Positions 16,727 through 24,044 of a stretch of 64,000 bases of DNA are shown piece by piece. This stretch comes from Neorhizobium sp. SHOUNA12A. GTDB taxonomy: Bacteria; Pseudomonadota; Alphaproteobacteria; Rhizobiales; Rhizobiaceae. Numbering within the stretch: the first letter of the stretch is position 1; the number at the start of each line of letters is the position of its first letter. The notes beneath the pieces were generated by a model. That model had not been told where the DNA came from. It made no database searches and was given only the letters and a program-made list of their open reading frames with translations. Both the position numbers and the translations under genes were made by a program. The stretch spans positions 124,001-188,000 of the forward strand of contig NZ_JALBGV010000001.1 in NCBI RefSeq assembly GCF_023006505.1, written 5' to 3'.

Positions 16727-18151
16727 TTGAGCGATAGACATGCCTCGGTGTATTTAGCCTCGCGGGCGGCCTCGGCCATCATCAATCTCGTGTCGGTTTC
16801 CATCTTCACGCGCATGACCAGCGCCGACGTTTACGGCCAGTACATTATCGGATTTTCGATCTGCATGATGGTCTACAGCCTCGGCGTCCAGTGGATCGTA
16901 TTTGCGCATTTCGGACGATACGACCCGAGGGAAGCCGATCGGCTCGCCGGTGCGCTACTGCTGGTTTCAGGGGTCGTGATGCTGCCGGCGGTCGGCGCCA
17001 TATACCTCTTCTACCTGTTTGGAACACTGCATGCCGATGTCGCGGCCAGCAGCAGCTTGCTGGTGGTTTGCTTCACCTTGTATTTTGTCGCAGTCGAAAT
17101 CAGCCGCGCCCACCTTCTTGTCCGGCTTGTTGCCATCGCGACCATCGCCCGCAGCGTCTTCTCTCTACTGTTCGGTTTTATCGCCGTGCTCGAATTCGAG
17201 ACGCCCGGCGCGCTGCTGGCGGGCGTAGGGCTGGGTTATGCGCTGGGTTCCGTGCCGGTTTTCCGGCATTTCAGCCGCACCATATGGGCGTCCGGCTTCG
17301 TCTGGCCGCGGAGCAGCGACGTGCGGCGGATGTGGCGCTACGGATGGCCGCTTGCCATAGCCTTCGGCGCTTCCGCAGCCGCCATGAATGTCGACCGGCT
17401 GCTCCTGGCAGGCCTCTATAATACCAGCACTGTCGCGCCTTACGGGACCGTGCTCGACCTCATGAAGCAGACCTTCCTGGTCCTGGCCGAGGCGATCAGC
17501 GCGGGATATATTTCAAGCGCCAAGAACCTTCACACCGAGGGAAAGGGCTCGGACGCGCGCCATACCCTCAAGCGCGCCTTCATTACCCAGTGCTATATCG
17601 TCATTTTCGGCACGGTATCCTTCATCCTGCTCGGCGACGTCGTCTTTGCGGTCTTGCTGGCTCCAAGCTATCTGCCGGTCGTCACCCAGATCATGCCGAT
17701 CCTGCTCGTCGCAAATGCGCTTCTCGTCATGCGATCCCACTATTTCGGCCAGGTGATTTATTTCAGCGGGACAACGAACCTGGAACTGGTCGCGTCCGTC
17801 GCAATGTTGGCGGTCACCGGTACGCTGAGCTACCTGCTGATCCCTTCATATGCCGCAATGGGCGCCGCCATTGCCTTCACGCTCGGGCAGGCGGCGGCGC
17901 TGTTGATCTGCCTGATCTACGCGTCCGGAAACCTGCGCATGCCTCTCGACCTGCCGCGGGGCAGCCTGCTGCTGGCGCTCGGCATAGCTCTGGTGGCCGT
18001 CGGTAAGGGTGTCCAGTTCGTGGCGGCGGAGCCGGCTGCAAGCGCCGTCAACTTCGTGCTGATCGGCATCGCCAGCGCCTATATCGCCCTGCGCTGGAAC
18101 CTGTTCGATGCCCGTTCGCTGCTTCAGCGTTTTTATCCGCGACGGGGCTAG
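16727..18151 (+). CDS. Wzx-like polysaccharide flippase (MOP superfamily)
   Basis: A 474-residue membrane protein with 12-14 predicted helices and the polysaccharide_synt domain; the early FTRMTSADVYGQY segment is the conserved first-loop signature of Wzx-type transporters. It would move lipid-linked repeat units across the inner membrane for the ExoQ/Wzy-like polymerase. The likely start is TTG at 16727, since the next Met (MTSADV) would remove the first helix. Its stop (TAG) shares 4 bp with the convergent GT4 gene. Confidence 0.85.
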   Translation: MSDRHASVYLASRAASAIINLVSVSIFTRMTSADVYGQYIIGFSICMMVYSLGVQWIVFAHFGRYDPREADRLAGALLLVSGVVMLPAVGAIYLFYLFGTLHADVAASSSLLVVCFTLYFVAVEISRAHLLVRLVAIATIARSVFSLLFGFIAVLEFETPGALLAGVGLGYALGSVPVFRHFSRTIWASGFVWPRSSDVRRMWRYGWPLAIAFGASAAAMNVDRLLLAGLYNTSTVAPYGTVLDLMKQTFLVLAEAISAGYISSAKNLHTEGKGSDARHTLKRAFITQCYIVIFGTVSFILLGDVVFAVLLAPSYLPVVTQIMPILLVANALLVMRSHYFGQVIYFSGTTNLELVASVAMLAVTGTLSYLLIPSYAAMGAAIAFTLGQAAALLICLIYASGNLRMPLDLPRGSLLLALGIALVAVGKGVQFVAAEPAASAVNFVLIGIASAYIALRWNLFDARSLLQRFYPRRG

Positions 18152-19263
18152 CCGGCCTCGGAGCGCAGGAAATTCGTATACCGCTCCAGCATCAGCTCCC
18201 GGCTGTGATGCTCGCGATGCAATCGCGCGAAATCGCCGCGAAGCCACGCGTCCGGATAATTCGCAGCGAGGTCTTTGACCGCATCGGCAAGACCGGTCGC
18301 ATCGCAGGGCGGATGGAACCGCGTCATGGATGCGTTTTCATGACCGTTGCCGATGCAAAGCACCTCGCGCAGAACCGGGAGATCGGACGCAACAACGGGT
18401 AAACCAGCCATCGAAGCCTCGACCCCTGCAAGGCCGAAAGTCTCCCAGATCGAGGGAAACACATAGATATTGCCGGCTCCCAGGATGTCACCGAGCTCAT
18501 CCCGATCGATGGAGCCCACCAGATGGATGCGCTCAGCCACATCGAAGGCGCGCGCCTTGTCTTCAAGCGCCCCGCGGTTGGGGCCATCGCCGGCGATGAT
18601 CAGGTGCATTCCGGGCAGCAGCCGGAGCGCCTCCACCAATACGCCGTGGTCTTTCTGATCCACCAGCCTGCCGGTCGCGACCAGCACGAATGCATCCGGC
18701 GGAATGGAAAGGCGCTGCCGCCAATCGACAGCTGTACGGGCCGGCGGAATGGGATCCACACCATGCGGGATCAGAATGAAACGCCGCCGGTAGGCGGCTG
18801 GCCATTTGCCGAACGAAGCGCTGGTCGATACGGAATTGGATACGAAATGGGTGAAGATTCCCGTTGAGCCGAACAGCCAGTCGAGCGCTTTCCAATGCCG
18901 GCGAATACCCTCGGGCGCTGCGGTGTGATGGGCAGCGCGCACAGGCACACGGCCGAGAAAGCCGAGGAATCCGCCGAAGACTGAGGCTGCCGCCTGGTAG
19001 GTGAATATCGCGTCGTACTTTCGGGAGAGGATGGCCCATCCGAGGTGCGCAACATTGCGAAGCGTGGCGACCCTCCCATGACCGGTATCGAGAGGCAGGG
19101 TCTGCACGTCGAAACCGCGGGCATGCAGTCCGGTTTCGACCATCTGCACGAGTGTCCGCACGCCGCCCATCTTGTCATGGGTGACGAGCTGGAGGATCCG
19201 CATCCCCGAAGGATTTAGCGTATCGGCAGCTTCTGGAAAAGCGGAGCTGAATTCGTGCCTCAT
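18148..19263 (-). CDS. GT4 family glycosyltransferase
   Basis: A 371-residue GT-B glycosyltransferase. Visible motifs: MRILQLVTHDKMGGVRTLV at the acceptor-binding N-terminus, ATGRLVDQKDHGVLVEAL, IIAGDGPNRGALE, and FPSIWETFGLAGVEASMAGLP with the conserved EX7E glutamates. The annotated start at 19263 gives a 20-residue tail before MRILQL; the Met at 19203 is an equally good start. It shares 4 bp (CTAG) with the flippase stop. It closes the polysaccharide locus on this side. Confidence 0.83.
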   Translation of the reverse strand: MRHEFSSAFPEAADTLNPSGMRILQLVTHDKMGGVRTLVQMVETGLHARGFDVQTLPLDTGHGRVATLRNVAHLGWAILSRKYDAIFTYQAAASVFGGFLGFLGRVPVRAAHHTAAPEGIRRHWKALDWLFGSTGIFTHFVSNSVSTSASFGKWPAAYRRRFILIPHGVDPIPPARTAVDWRQRLSIPPDAFVLVATGRLVDQKDHGVLVEALRLLPGMHLIIAGDGPNRGALEDKARAFDVAERIHLVGSIDRDELGDILGAGNIYVFPSIWETFGLAGVEASMAGLPVVASDLPVLREVLCIGNGHENASMTRFHPPCDATGLADAVKDLAANYPDAWLRGDFARLHREHHSRELMLERYTNFLRSEAG

Positions 19264-19400
19264 GACCGGAACCTAGGGCTGAAATCTTAAAATCTGTGAA
19301 GAGAGATCATTCACATTCCTCCTATCCGATTTTTCGCGGATCAAAAACTCTCCTGCGCGGTTTTGCCTGATGAGCAAAACAGAAACAGGAGGCAGATCTC
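19264..19400 (+). promoter_or_regulatory. Spacer with a 7-bp hairpin before the 19401 gene
   Basis: A perfect inverted repeat GTTTTGC / GCAAAAC (19360-19366 and 19374-19380, 7-base loop) lies just upstream of the ribosome site AGGAGG of the next gene. GGAAC at 19268-19272 is not followed by TT at 18 or 19 bases, so this is not an EcfG promoter match. The hairpin could be an operator or an mRNA element; no further evidence. Confidence 0.25.
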
Positions 19401-19616
19401 ATGGCCAATGCCAGTTCGAAACGGATGGGCGCAGGAACGCAGGGAAAAAGCAGCGGCAACGGCGCCATGACGGACATCGACAAGAGGACTCTTCCTGAAA
19501 ACAAAGTGCTGTCAAACCGCGACAAGGCGCAGCATTCGAGGGAACGCGGACTGGACAGCAAAATGGTACAGACCGAGCAGTTTCACGATCACGAGGCGAA
19601 TCATCTCAGCGACTGA
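19401..19616 (+). CDS. Small hydrophilic protein of unknown function
   Basis: A 71-residue, strongly hydrophilic and probably unstructured protein (rich in Ser, Lys, Asp, Gln, Gly; ends EANHLSD) with no membrane segment or known motif. The AGGAGG ribosome site lies 8 bases before the ATG, which is the main reason to call it real. It opens a run of small genes associated with stress-type promoters; composition resembles other rhizobial stress-induced hydrophilic proteins. Function unknown. Confidence 0.7.
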   Translation: MANASSKRMGAGTQGKSSGNGAMTDIDKRTLPENKVLSNRDKAQHSRERGLDSKMVQTEQFHDHEANHLSD

Positions 19617-19804
19617 AGAAGCGCCTACATTCATGACTGTTTGAGAAAGGATCTTGAGCCTCAGCAGAGGGCGCTATTCGGCTTTCCGCCCTTGCAAAGT
19701 GGAAGAGAAGTAGTAGTCTTTAGCTACCACCGGCATAGGAGAAATAGAGCGCTGGCGACTGGAAGACAGGAAACGCTTTCGCCACCTTTTGGGAGGCTGA
19801 AAAT

Positions 19805-20020
19805 ATGAACGCAGCAATCCTGACCAATACTTTCGAACCGACGGAATTGGCATTCCTTCAACGCTTGTTCGACAAAATCTGTGCAGAGCGCGGACTTGTC
19901 GGCGGCAGCCTTGCCGCAAACAATCTCGCAGCGCAGATGATTCAGCTTTATCAACAGGGTGTGCGCGATCCACGAGATCTGCAGGTCTATCTGGACCCGG
20001 ATGCACCCATAAGAACCTGA
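19805..20020 (+). CDS. Small helical protein of unknown function
   Basis: A 71-residue soluble protein with a predicted amphipathic helical pattern (TELAFLQRLFDKICAERG and NLAAQMIQLYQQG) and a short tail ending DPDAPIRT. GGGAGG lies 8-9 bases upstream of the ATG. The 188-bp spacer before it contains AGTAGTAGTC and GCTACCACC blocks that may be regulator half-sites, but no named site. I recognise it only as the kind of small conserved protein common in Rhizobiaceae; no function can be given. Confidence 0.65.
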   Translation: MNAAILTNTFEPTELAFLQRLFDKICAERGLVGGSLAANNLAAQMIQLYQQGVRDPRDLQVYLDPDAPIRT

Positions 20021-20078
20021 TATTTCGTGCCAGCCGCAACCGCCGCGGCTGGCCACTATTCCCCTTCAGCGCTTCACG

Positions 20079-20591
20079 CTATCTCTTGGCCATCAGGTCC
20101 CGCTCGTCCCGCATCAGGAATACGCGGGTGATGGCATCGAGATTGGCTTCCAGCCAGTTCGCCATTGCGATCTCTTCGCCCAGAATGCGTTCGAAGACGG
20201 TCTTTGCTTCCATTTCATCGAGTTCGTCGGCCGCTGCAATCAGAACCCTGTAGCTGGCGATCTCCATGTGTTCGAAGGCATAACTTGCCATTGCTCCCTT
20301 GACCACCTCGTCACTGGTCAACATGCCGCCGACGCCCTGTGCTTTGGCCGCCAGCTTGGCCGCCATGTCCTTGAGTGCCAATGCGCTGCCGGTTCCGGAA
20401 AATTGATCCAGAAGCGCCTTCAGCGCCTGGGCGTGCTTCTCCGTCTCGTGCAGATGCTGGACAATCCTTGCCTTGAGGTCAGGATAGCTTTCGATCCGCC
20501 TGGATTGAGCGGAGAGCGTGATGATTGCCTGCTCCTCCATCGCATGCGCCGCACGCAGCCAGGCGAGGAAGTTGTCTCGGGCATGGGTCAT
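20079..20591 (-). CDS. DUF892 (YciE/YciF-like) ferritin-like protein
   Basis: A 170-residue all-helical protein of the DUF892 family, a ferritin-like four-helix bundle. Conserved Glu/His positions of the fold are visible: AMEEQAI, HLHETEKHAQAL, YAFEHMEIASY and LGEEIAMANWLE. Family members are typically induced by osmotic, stationary-phase or oxidative stress, but the biochemical role is unsettled. A GGAAC-N18-TT promoter match on the minus strand (20654-20678) fits general-stress control. Confidence 0.82.
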   Translation of the reverse strand: MTHARDNFLAWLRAAHAMEEQAIITLSAQSRRIESYPDLKARIVQHLHETEKHAQALKALLDQFSGTGSALALKDMAAKLAAKAQGVGGMLTSDEVVKGAMASYAFEHMEIASYRVLIAAADELDEMEAKTVFERILGEEIAMANWLEANLDAITRVFLMRDERDLMAKR

Positions 20592-20653
20592 TCGCTTCTC
20601 CTCGCAAATCGGTTGCCACCAGAACGCGGATGAATGGCAAGATGGCAGGATTC

Positions 20654-20678
20654 AACCCCCGAAAGCATCCGAAGTTCC
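20654..20678 (-). promoter_or_regulatory. EcfG/RpoE2-type promoter for the DUF892 gene
   Basis: On the minus strand GGAAC (complement 20674-20678) is followed after exactly 18 bases by TT (20654-20655), with GGTT at the -10 position. This fits the GGAAC-N18/19-TT consensus of the rhizobial general stress sigma factor. The implied transcript would start near 20645, about 55 bases before the ATG at 20591. Confidence 0.55.
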
Positions 20679-20696
20679 TCTTCGCTTCAATGCGTT

Positions 20697-20722
20697 GGAA
20701 CATTTGCCCCCATCTGCGAATT
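20697..20722 (+). promoter_or_regulatory. EcfG/RpoE2-type promoter for the 20759 gene
   Basis: GGAAC at 20697-20701, 19 bases, then TT at 20721-20722. The -10 half (AATT) is weaker than CGTT. It diverges from the match serving the DUF892 gene, 18 bp away, so the spacer 20592-20758 would be a two-way stress promoter region. Confidence 0.42.
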
Positions 20723-20758
20723 GTCCGGCGATAACTTCACCAGCACAGAGGCGAGATC

Positions 20759-20965
20759 ATGTCACGCGAGACGAGGGCAAATTCGATCATCGGAGGCATT
20801 ATTATAGTGCTCCTCTTGATGGCTGTCGGCTATTATTTCACCGGCACGTCGGATAATACGGCGCAGGCGCCGACACCTCCGGCGACCAACGATACCGCGC
20901 AGAAGCCGGCACCAGCACCGGCTCCCGGCACGGATCCGACGAGCACCGGCTCCACCAACCGGTAG
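20759..20965 (+). CDS. Small single-pass membrane protein
   Basis: A 68-residue protein with a charged start (MSRETRAN), one membrane helix at about 9-27 (SIIGGIIIVLLLMAVGYYF) and a low-complexity Pro/Ala/Thr periplasmic tail. AGAGGCGAG lies just upstream of the ATG. An EcfG-type promoter match precedes it. This layout is common among rhizobial stress-regulated small proteins; no function is known. Confidence 0.7.
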   Translation: MSRETRANSIIGGIIIVLLLMAVGYYFTGTSDNTAQAPTPPATNDTAQKPAPAPAPGTDPTSTGSTNR

Positions 20966-21028
20966 GGCAATTCGCGAGGAACAATCGCCATGCCGGGTGG
21001 TTGTGGAATGAGTAACAGGGAGTTTTCC

Positions 21029-21211
21029 ATGATACCCGATCCTCGCGAACCCAGCGAACGGCCGCCTATGCCGGCCCCTGTTTGGAAACCGGAACCCCCG
21101 ATCGGCGAACCGGAACCGGACCGGCTGCCGGACGAGACGCCGCTGCCCAATCCGGATGAAAACCCCAATCCGCCAGTTTATATGCCGCCCGGCAGCCTGG
21201 CTTTCAGTTGA
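21029..21211 (+). CDS. Small proline-rich protein
   Basis: A 60-residue protein (MIPDPREPSERPP...) with a very high proline and acidic content and repeated E/D-P-x-P units (EPPIGEPEPD, NPDENPNPP), surely unstructured. I chose the ATG at 21029 because AGGGAG ends 6 bases before it; ATGs at 20990 and 21008 lack such a site. It lies 63 bp after the small membrane protein gene and probably shares its transcript. Function unknown. Confidence 0.55.
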   Translation: MIPDPREPSERPPMPAPVWKPEPPIGEPEPDRLPDETPLPNPDENPNPPVYMPPGSLAFS

Positions 21212-21247
21212 AGAGGTACCGGCGCCGAAAGCGCCGGCAGATCGACC

Positions 21248-21451
21248 ATGAACATCCATAGCCATACGCATTCAGACCGTAGAGAAATGCAGAGCGAGAA
21301 CAGCCAGAGACACCTGGCGGGCGGGCTTTGGAAACTGCTGATCGCCGCAATTCTCATCCTCCTCGGGCTCATCGTCGCGATGGAGGTATTGGGAGATAGC
21401 AACAACGGTTTCGTTGCCCCCAATCCAGCTCAGCAGACCGTTCTCGAATAA
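21248..21451 (+). CDS. Small single-pass membrane protein
   Basis: A 67-residue protein: hydrophilic His/Ser/Arg-rich N-terminus (1-25), one membrane helix at about 27-47 (LWKLLIAAILILLGLIVAMEV) and a short exposed tail. The ribosome site before 21248 is weak; an alternative ATG at 21287 has GAGAA upstream. It sits between the proline-rich protein gene and the stress-promoted phospholipase-D-family gene. Function unknown. Confidence 0.55.
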   Translation: MNIHSHTHSDRREMQSENSQRHLAGGLWKLLIAAILILLGLIVAMEVLGDSNNGFVAPNPAQQTVLE

Positions 21452-21496
21452 CGCCTCACCTTGCACCCATCCGGGTCGGCACATGAACTCAACCTT

Positions 21497-21522
21497 GGAA
21501 CAAAGGATAAAATCCGCGCGTT
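21497..21522 (+). promoter_or_regulatory. EcfG/RpoE2-type promoter for the PLD-family gene (full consensus)
   Basis: GGAAC (21497-21501), 17 bases, CGTT (21519-21522): a full match to the GGAAC-N16/17-CGTT general-stress consensus of alphaproteobacteria. The transcript would begin near 21529, about 15-25 bases before the GTG start candidates at 21544 and 21553. Confidence 0.7.
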
Positions 21523-21543
21523 CATCTGTCATCCTATGACGAG

Positions 21544-23058
21544 GTGGCGCAGGTGGACGCAACGACGCAATCACTCCCGACCCTAAAAACGTCATTCGCG
21601 TTCGACCCAATCATCCGACCGGGCCGCAACGCGTGGCGCAGCGCGAGGGCGAAAAAACTCGCCTTTCTGATCGATGCCGACGATTATTACCGCCGACTGG
21701 ATCAGGTGCTGAGGCAGGCGAAACGTTCGGTCTTTATCATCGGCTGGGATTTCAATCCCGACATTCTCCTTCGTCCCCGCGGTCCGGACGGAGAGACCCT
21801 CGGCGCGCTGCTGCACAGGATGGTCGAGGAAAAACCTTCGCTTGAAATCCGCATCCTGGTCTGGGGCATGGGCCCGGTCTACTCCGGCAAGAGCCTGAAG
21901 GTGTTCGGCAGGATGGGCTGGAACGATCATCCGCGCATTTTCCTGCATTTCGACTTCGATCATCCGCTGCGCGCCAGCCATCACCAGAAAATCGTCGCGG
22001 TCGACGACGGGACAGCCTTCCTCGGCGGCATCGACCTGACCGCCCGTCGCTGGGACGACCGCAGCCACGCAATAGTCAACCCGCTTCGCCGGGCTCCGGA
22101 CGGAGCCGCCTATGGCCCTGTCCACGACATGCAGGCGATCGTGACCGGTGATACGGCAAAGCTGATCGGCGATGTCGCCCGCCGCCGGTGGAAGAAGGCG
22201 ACCCGAGAAACGCTTGCGCCACTTGATACGCACAGCGCGCCTCCCTGGCCAGCAGACCTGGAGCCGGCGTTGACCGACTGCAACACCGGTCTGGCGCTGA
22301 CCGAAGCATGGAAATGGAAGGGCCGCCGCGGCCACCGCGAGGCGATCCGGCTGACCCACGACGCGCTGAAGGCAGCCAAAAGCCACCTCTATATCGAAAC
22401 CCAGTATCTCGCCTCCTTCGGCGTGGCGCGGACGCTTGCCAGACAGTTGAGGAAAGCAGACGGCCCCGAAATCCTCGTGATCGTTACGCGCGAATCCCAC
22501 GGCTTCTTGGAAAAGCTGATGATGGGCCACAACCGCAACCGGCTGATCCGCCGCCTGAAGCGCGCGGATCGTTATGGACGGCTGCGGGTTTTCTATGCCG
22601 TGGGTTCCGACGGCGACGGCAGGGAGCAGGAGATCATCGTTCACTCGAAACTGATCATCGTCGACGACCGGTTCGTGCGCGTCGGCTCTTCCAATCTCAA
22701 CAATCGCTCGGAAGGCCTGGACACGGAGGCGGACCTTGCGATCGAAACCTCTCGACCGGCGGGCCGACAGGCGATCGCAGCACTGCGCAACGAGCTGATC
22801 GCCGAACACCTCGACGCCCAACCGGCGGAAGTAACGCGGATCATCGTGGAAACCGGCTCCATGCTGGCGGCCGTCGATCGGCTGAACGTCAAGCCGCGTG
22901 GCTTGCGGAGCTACGACGTCGATACGGACAAAGGCGAAACGGAATCTCTGGTCGGCACAGGGATCATCGATCCGAAACAGCCCTTCTGGCCGATACCGGA
23001 AATCAAGGCCGGTTTCCGGCGGCTTTTCGCCCGCCTGTCACATTACCGTCTGCTCTAG
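21544..23058 (+). CDS. Phospholipase D-family protein (ClsB-like cardiolipin synthase)
   Basis: A 504-residue protein with two HKD motifs: H147-x-K149-x4-D154 (HHQKIVAVDD) and H367-x-K369-x4-D374 (HSKLIIVDD), each followed by the GG/GS-x-N/D-L signature. This is the transphosphatidylase fold used by cardiolipin synthases. No membrane helix is evident at the N-terminus, as in ClsB-type enzymes. Start is GTG at 21544 or 21553. Next to it lie YbhN- and YbhP-like genes, the same trio found together in E. coli (ybhP-clsB-ybhN), here in a different arrangement. The gene overlaps the convergent ybhN-like gene by 21 bp. Confidence 0.83.
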   Translation: MAQVDATTQSLPTLKTSFAFDPIIRPGRNAWRSARAKKLAFLIDADDYYRRLDQVLRQAKRSVFIIGWDFNPDILLRPRGPDGETLGALLHRMVEEKPSLEIRILVWGMGPVYSGKSLKVFGRMGWNDHPRIFLHFDFDHPLRASHHQKIVAVDDGTAFLGGIDLTARRWDDRSHAIVNPLRRAPDGAAYGPVHDMQAIVTGDTAKLIGDVARRRWKKATRETLAPLDTHSAPPWPADLEPALTDCNTGLALTEAWKWKGRRGHREAIRLTHDALKAAKSHLYIETQYLASFGVARTLARQLRKADGPEILVIVTRESHGFLEKLMMGHNRNRLIRRLKRADRYGRLRVFYAVGSDGDGREQEIIVHSKLIIVDDRFVRVGSSNLNNRSEGLDTEADLAIETSRPAGRQAIAALRNELIAEHLDAQPAEVTRIIVETGSMLAAVDRLNVKPRGLRSYDVDTDKGETESLVGTGIIDPKQPFWPIPEIKAGFRRLFARLSHYRLL

Positions 23059-23979
23059 GAACCTGCCGCCCCGATGACGATAATAAGCCTCGGTGACGAG
23101 TAGCGTCGGCACGCCGACCGTGAGCGGTACGAAAAAATAAAGCACGCGGAAGGCAATCAGTGCACCGATCGAAGCGGATGTCGGCAGTATCCCCAGCATG
23201 GTCGCCTCCAGCACGCCGAGCCCGCCCGGCACATGGCTGATCAGCGCGGCCAGGTTGGCGGTGACGTAGGCGCTGGCCACATCCATGTAACCGGCGGCGG
23301 CAAAGCTCGCCAGAAGCTGCTGGATGGACGCCGTGACGCAGGCGAAGTTCAGCGTGCCGATGACGATCTGGCCGAGGGCGAGCTGTATCGCCGGCGGTTC
23401 GAAACGCCAGCTGCGCACGACAAGAGGACGGCGCACGAGGGCGCAGATCAGCAGATAGGCGGCAGGACCCGCCAGGCAGAGAAGACCGGTCGCCAGCCGC
23501 GCCGGTCGGTCGAGGCCGAGCAGGTCCGCCGCGTCACCGGGCTGCAGCAGCAGCGCCAGTCCGGCCAGCGTTCCAAGGCCGAGGCCGACGGTCACTCCGC
23601 AGAACACGATGACCTTGGCGATATCCTCGCCGGTCAGACCCCAGCGCGTGTAGAACCGGTAGCGCACGGCACCGCTGCTGAGCGCGGAAAGCCCGACATT
23701 GTGACCGATCGACAGAGCCGTGAAGGACGCGAGCGAGGTCTGGCGCAAGAGAAGCGGCTTGCCCGCATACCGCACGGCAAGCGCATCGAACCCGCCGAGG
23801 CAAAGATAGGAAAGGATGACGAAAAAGAAGGCAGTCGCCAGCCGCAAACCGGCGATCGACCGGACCGATTCCTCGATCTCGTCGACCGTGTAGCGACCGA
23901 GACTGCGATAGACGAGGAAGGCCGCCAGGCAGATCGCAACGCCGAGCAGAAACTTGAGCAGATGGCGTCTGGCGATCAT
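23038..23979 (-). CDS. YbhN/UPF0104 family integral membrane protein (LPG synthase TM region)
   Basis: A 313-residue protein with about eight predicted membrane helices and the lysylphosphatidylglycerol-synthase TM domain (segments SIGHNVGLSALSSGAVRYRFY and HVPGGLGVLEATML are the family hallmarks). YbhN-type proteins are thought to take part in lipid handling or transport; there is no aminoacyl transferase domain here. The ATG at 23977-23979 has AGAGGGA upstream; the longer frame to 24105 is rejected. An EcfG-type promoter with full consensus lies directly upstream (24013-24037). Confidence 0.82.
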   Translation of the reverse strand: MIARRHLLKFLLGVAICLAAFLVYRSLGRYTVDEIEESVRSIAGLRLATAFFFVILSYLCLGGFDALAVRYAGKPLLLRQTSLASFTALSIGHNVGLSALSSGAVRYRFYTRWGLTGEDIAKVIVFCGVTVGLGLGTLAGLALLLQPGDAADLLGLDRPARLATGLLCLAGPAAYLLICALVRRPLVVRSWRFEPPAIQLALGQIVIGTLNFACVTASIQQLLASFAAAGYMDVASAYVTANLAALISHVPGGLGVLEATMLGILPTSASIGALIAFRVLYFFVPLTVGVPTLLVTEAYYRHRGGRFLEQTVM

Positions 23980-24010
23980 GGTCCCTCTCGTAAACGGCTG
24001 TATAACAATG

Positions 24011-24037
24011 GGAACGAAACCGGGCCCGAGGTGTTCC
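24011..24037. promoter_or_regulatory. Overlapping two-way EcfG-type promoter between ybhN-like and EEP genes
   Basis: Minus strand: GGAAC (complement 24033-24037), 16 bases, CGTT (complement 24013-24016), a full consensus match serving the ybhN-like gene with a ~27-base leader. Plus strand: GGAAC (24011-24015), 18 bases, TT (24034-24035), a looser match serving the EEP gene, whose ATG at 24045 would then be at or near the transcript start. The two -35/-10 sets lie on top of each other, so opposing polymerases would compete. Confidence is higher for the minus strand. Confidence 0.62.
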
Positions 24038-24044
24038 CAGCGCC

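Noticed and set aside
19268..19293. EcfG-type promoter before the 19401 gene
   Set aside because: GGAAC is present at 19268-19272 but the bases at spacing 18 and 19 are AA and AT, not TT.
20651..20660. tRNA-like TTCAACCCCC
   Set aside because: No cloverleaf can be drawn around it; it is part of the DUF892 promoter region. No tRNA was found anywhere in the window.
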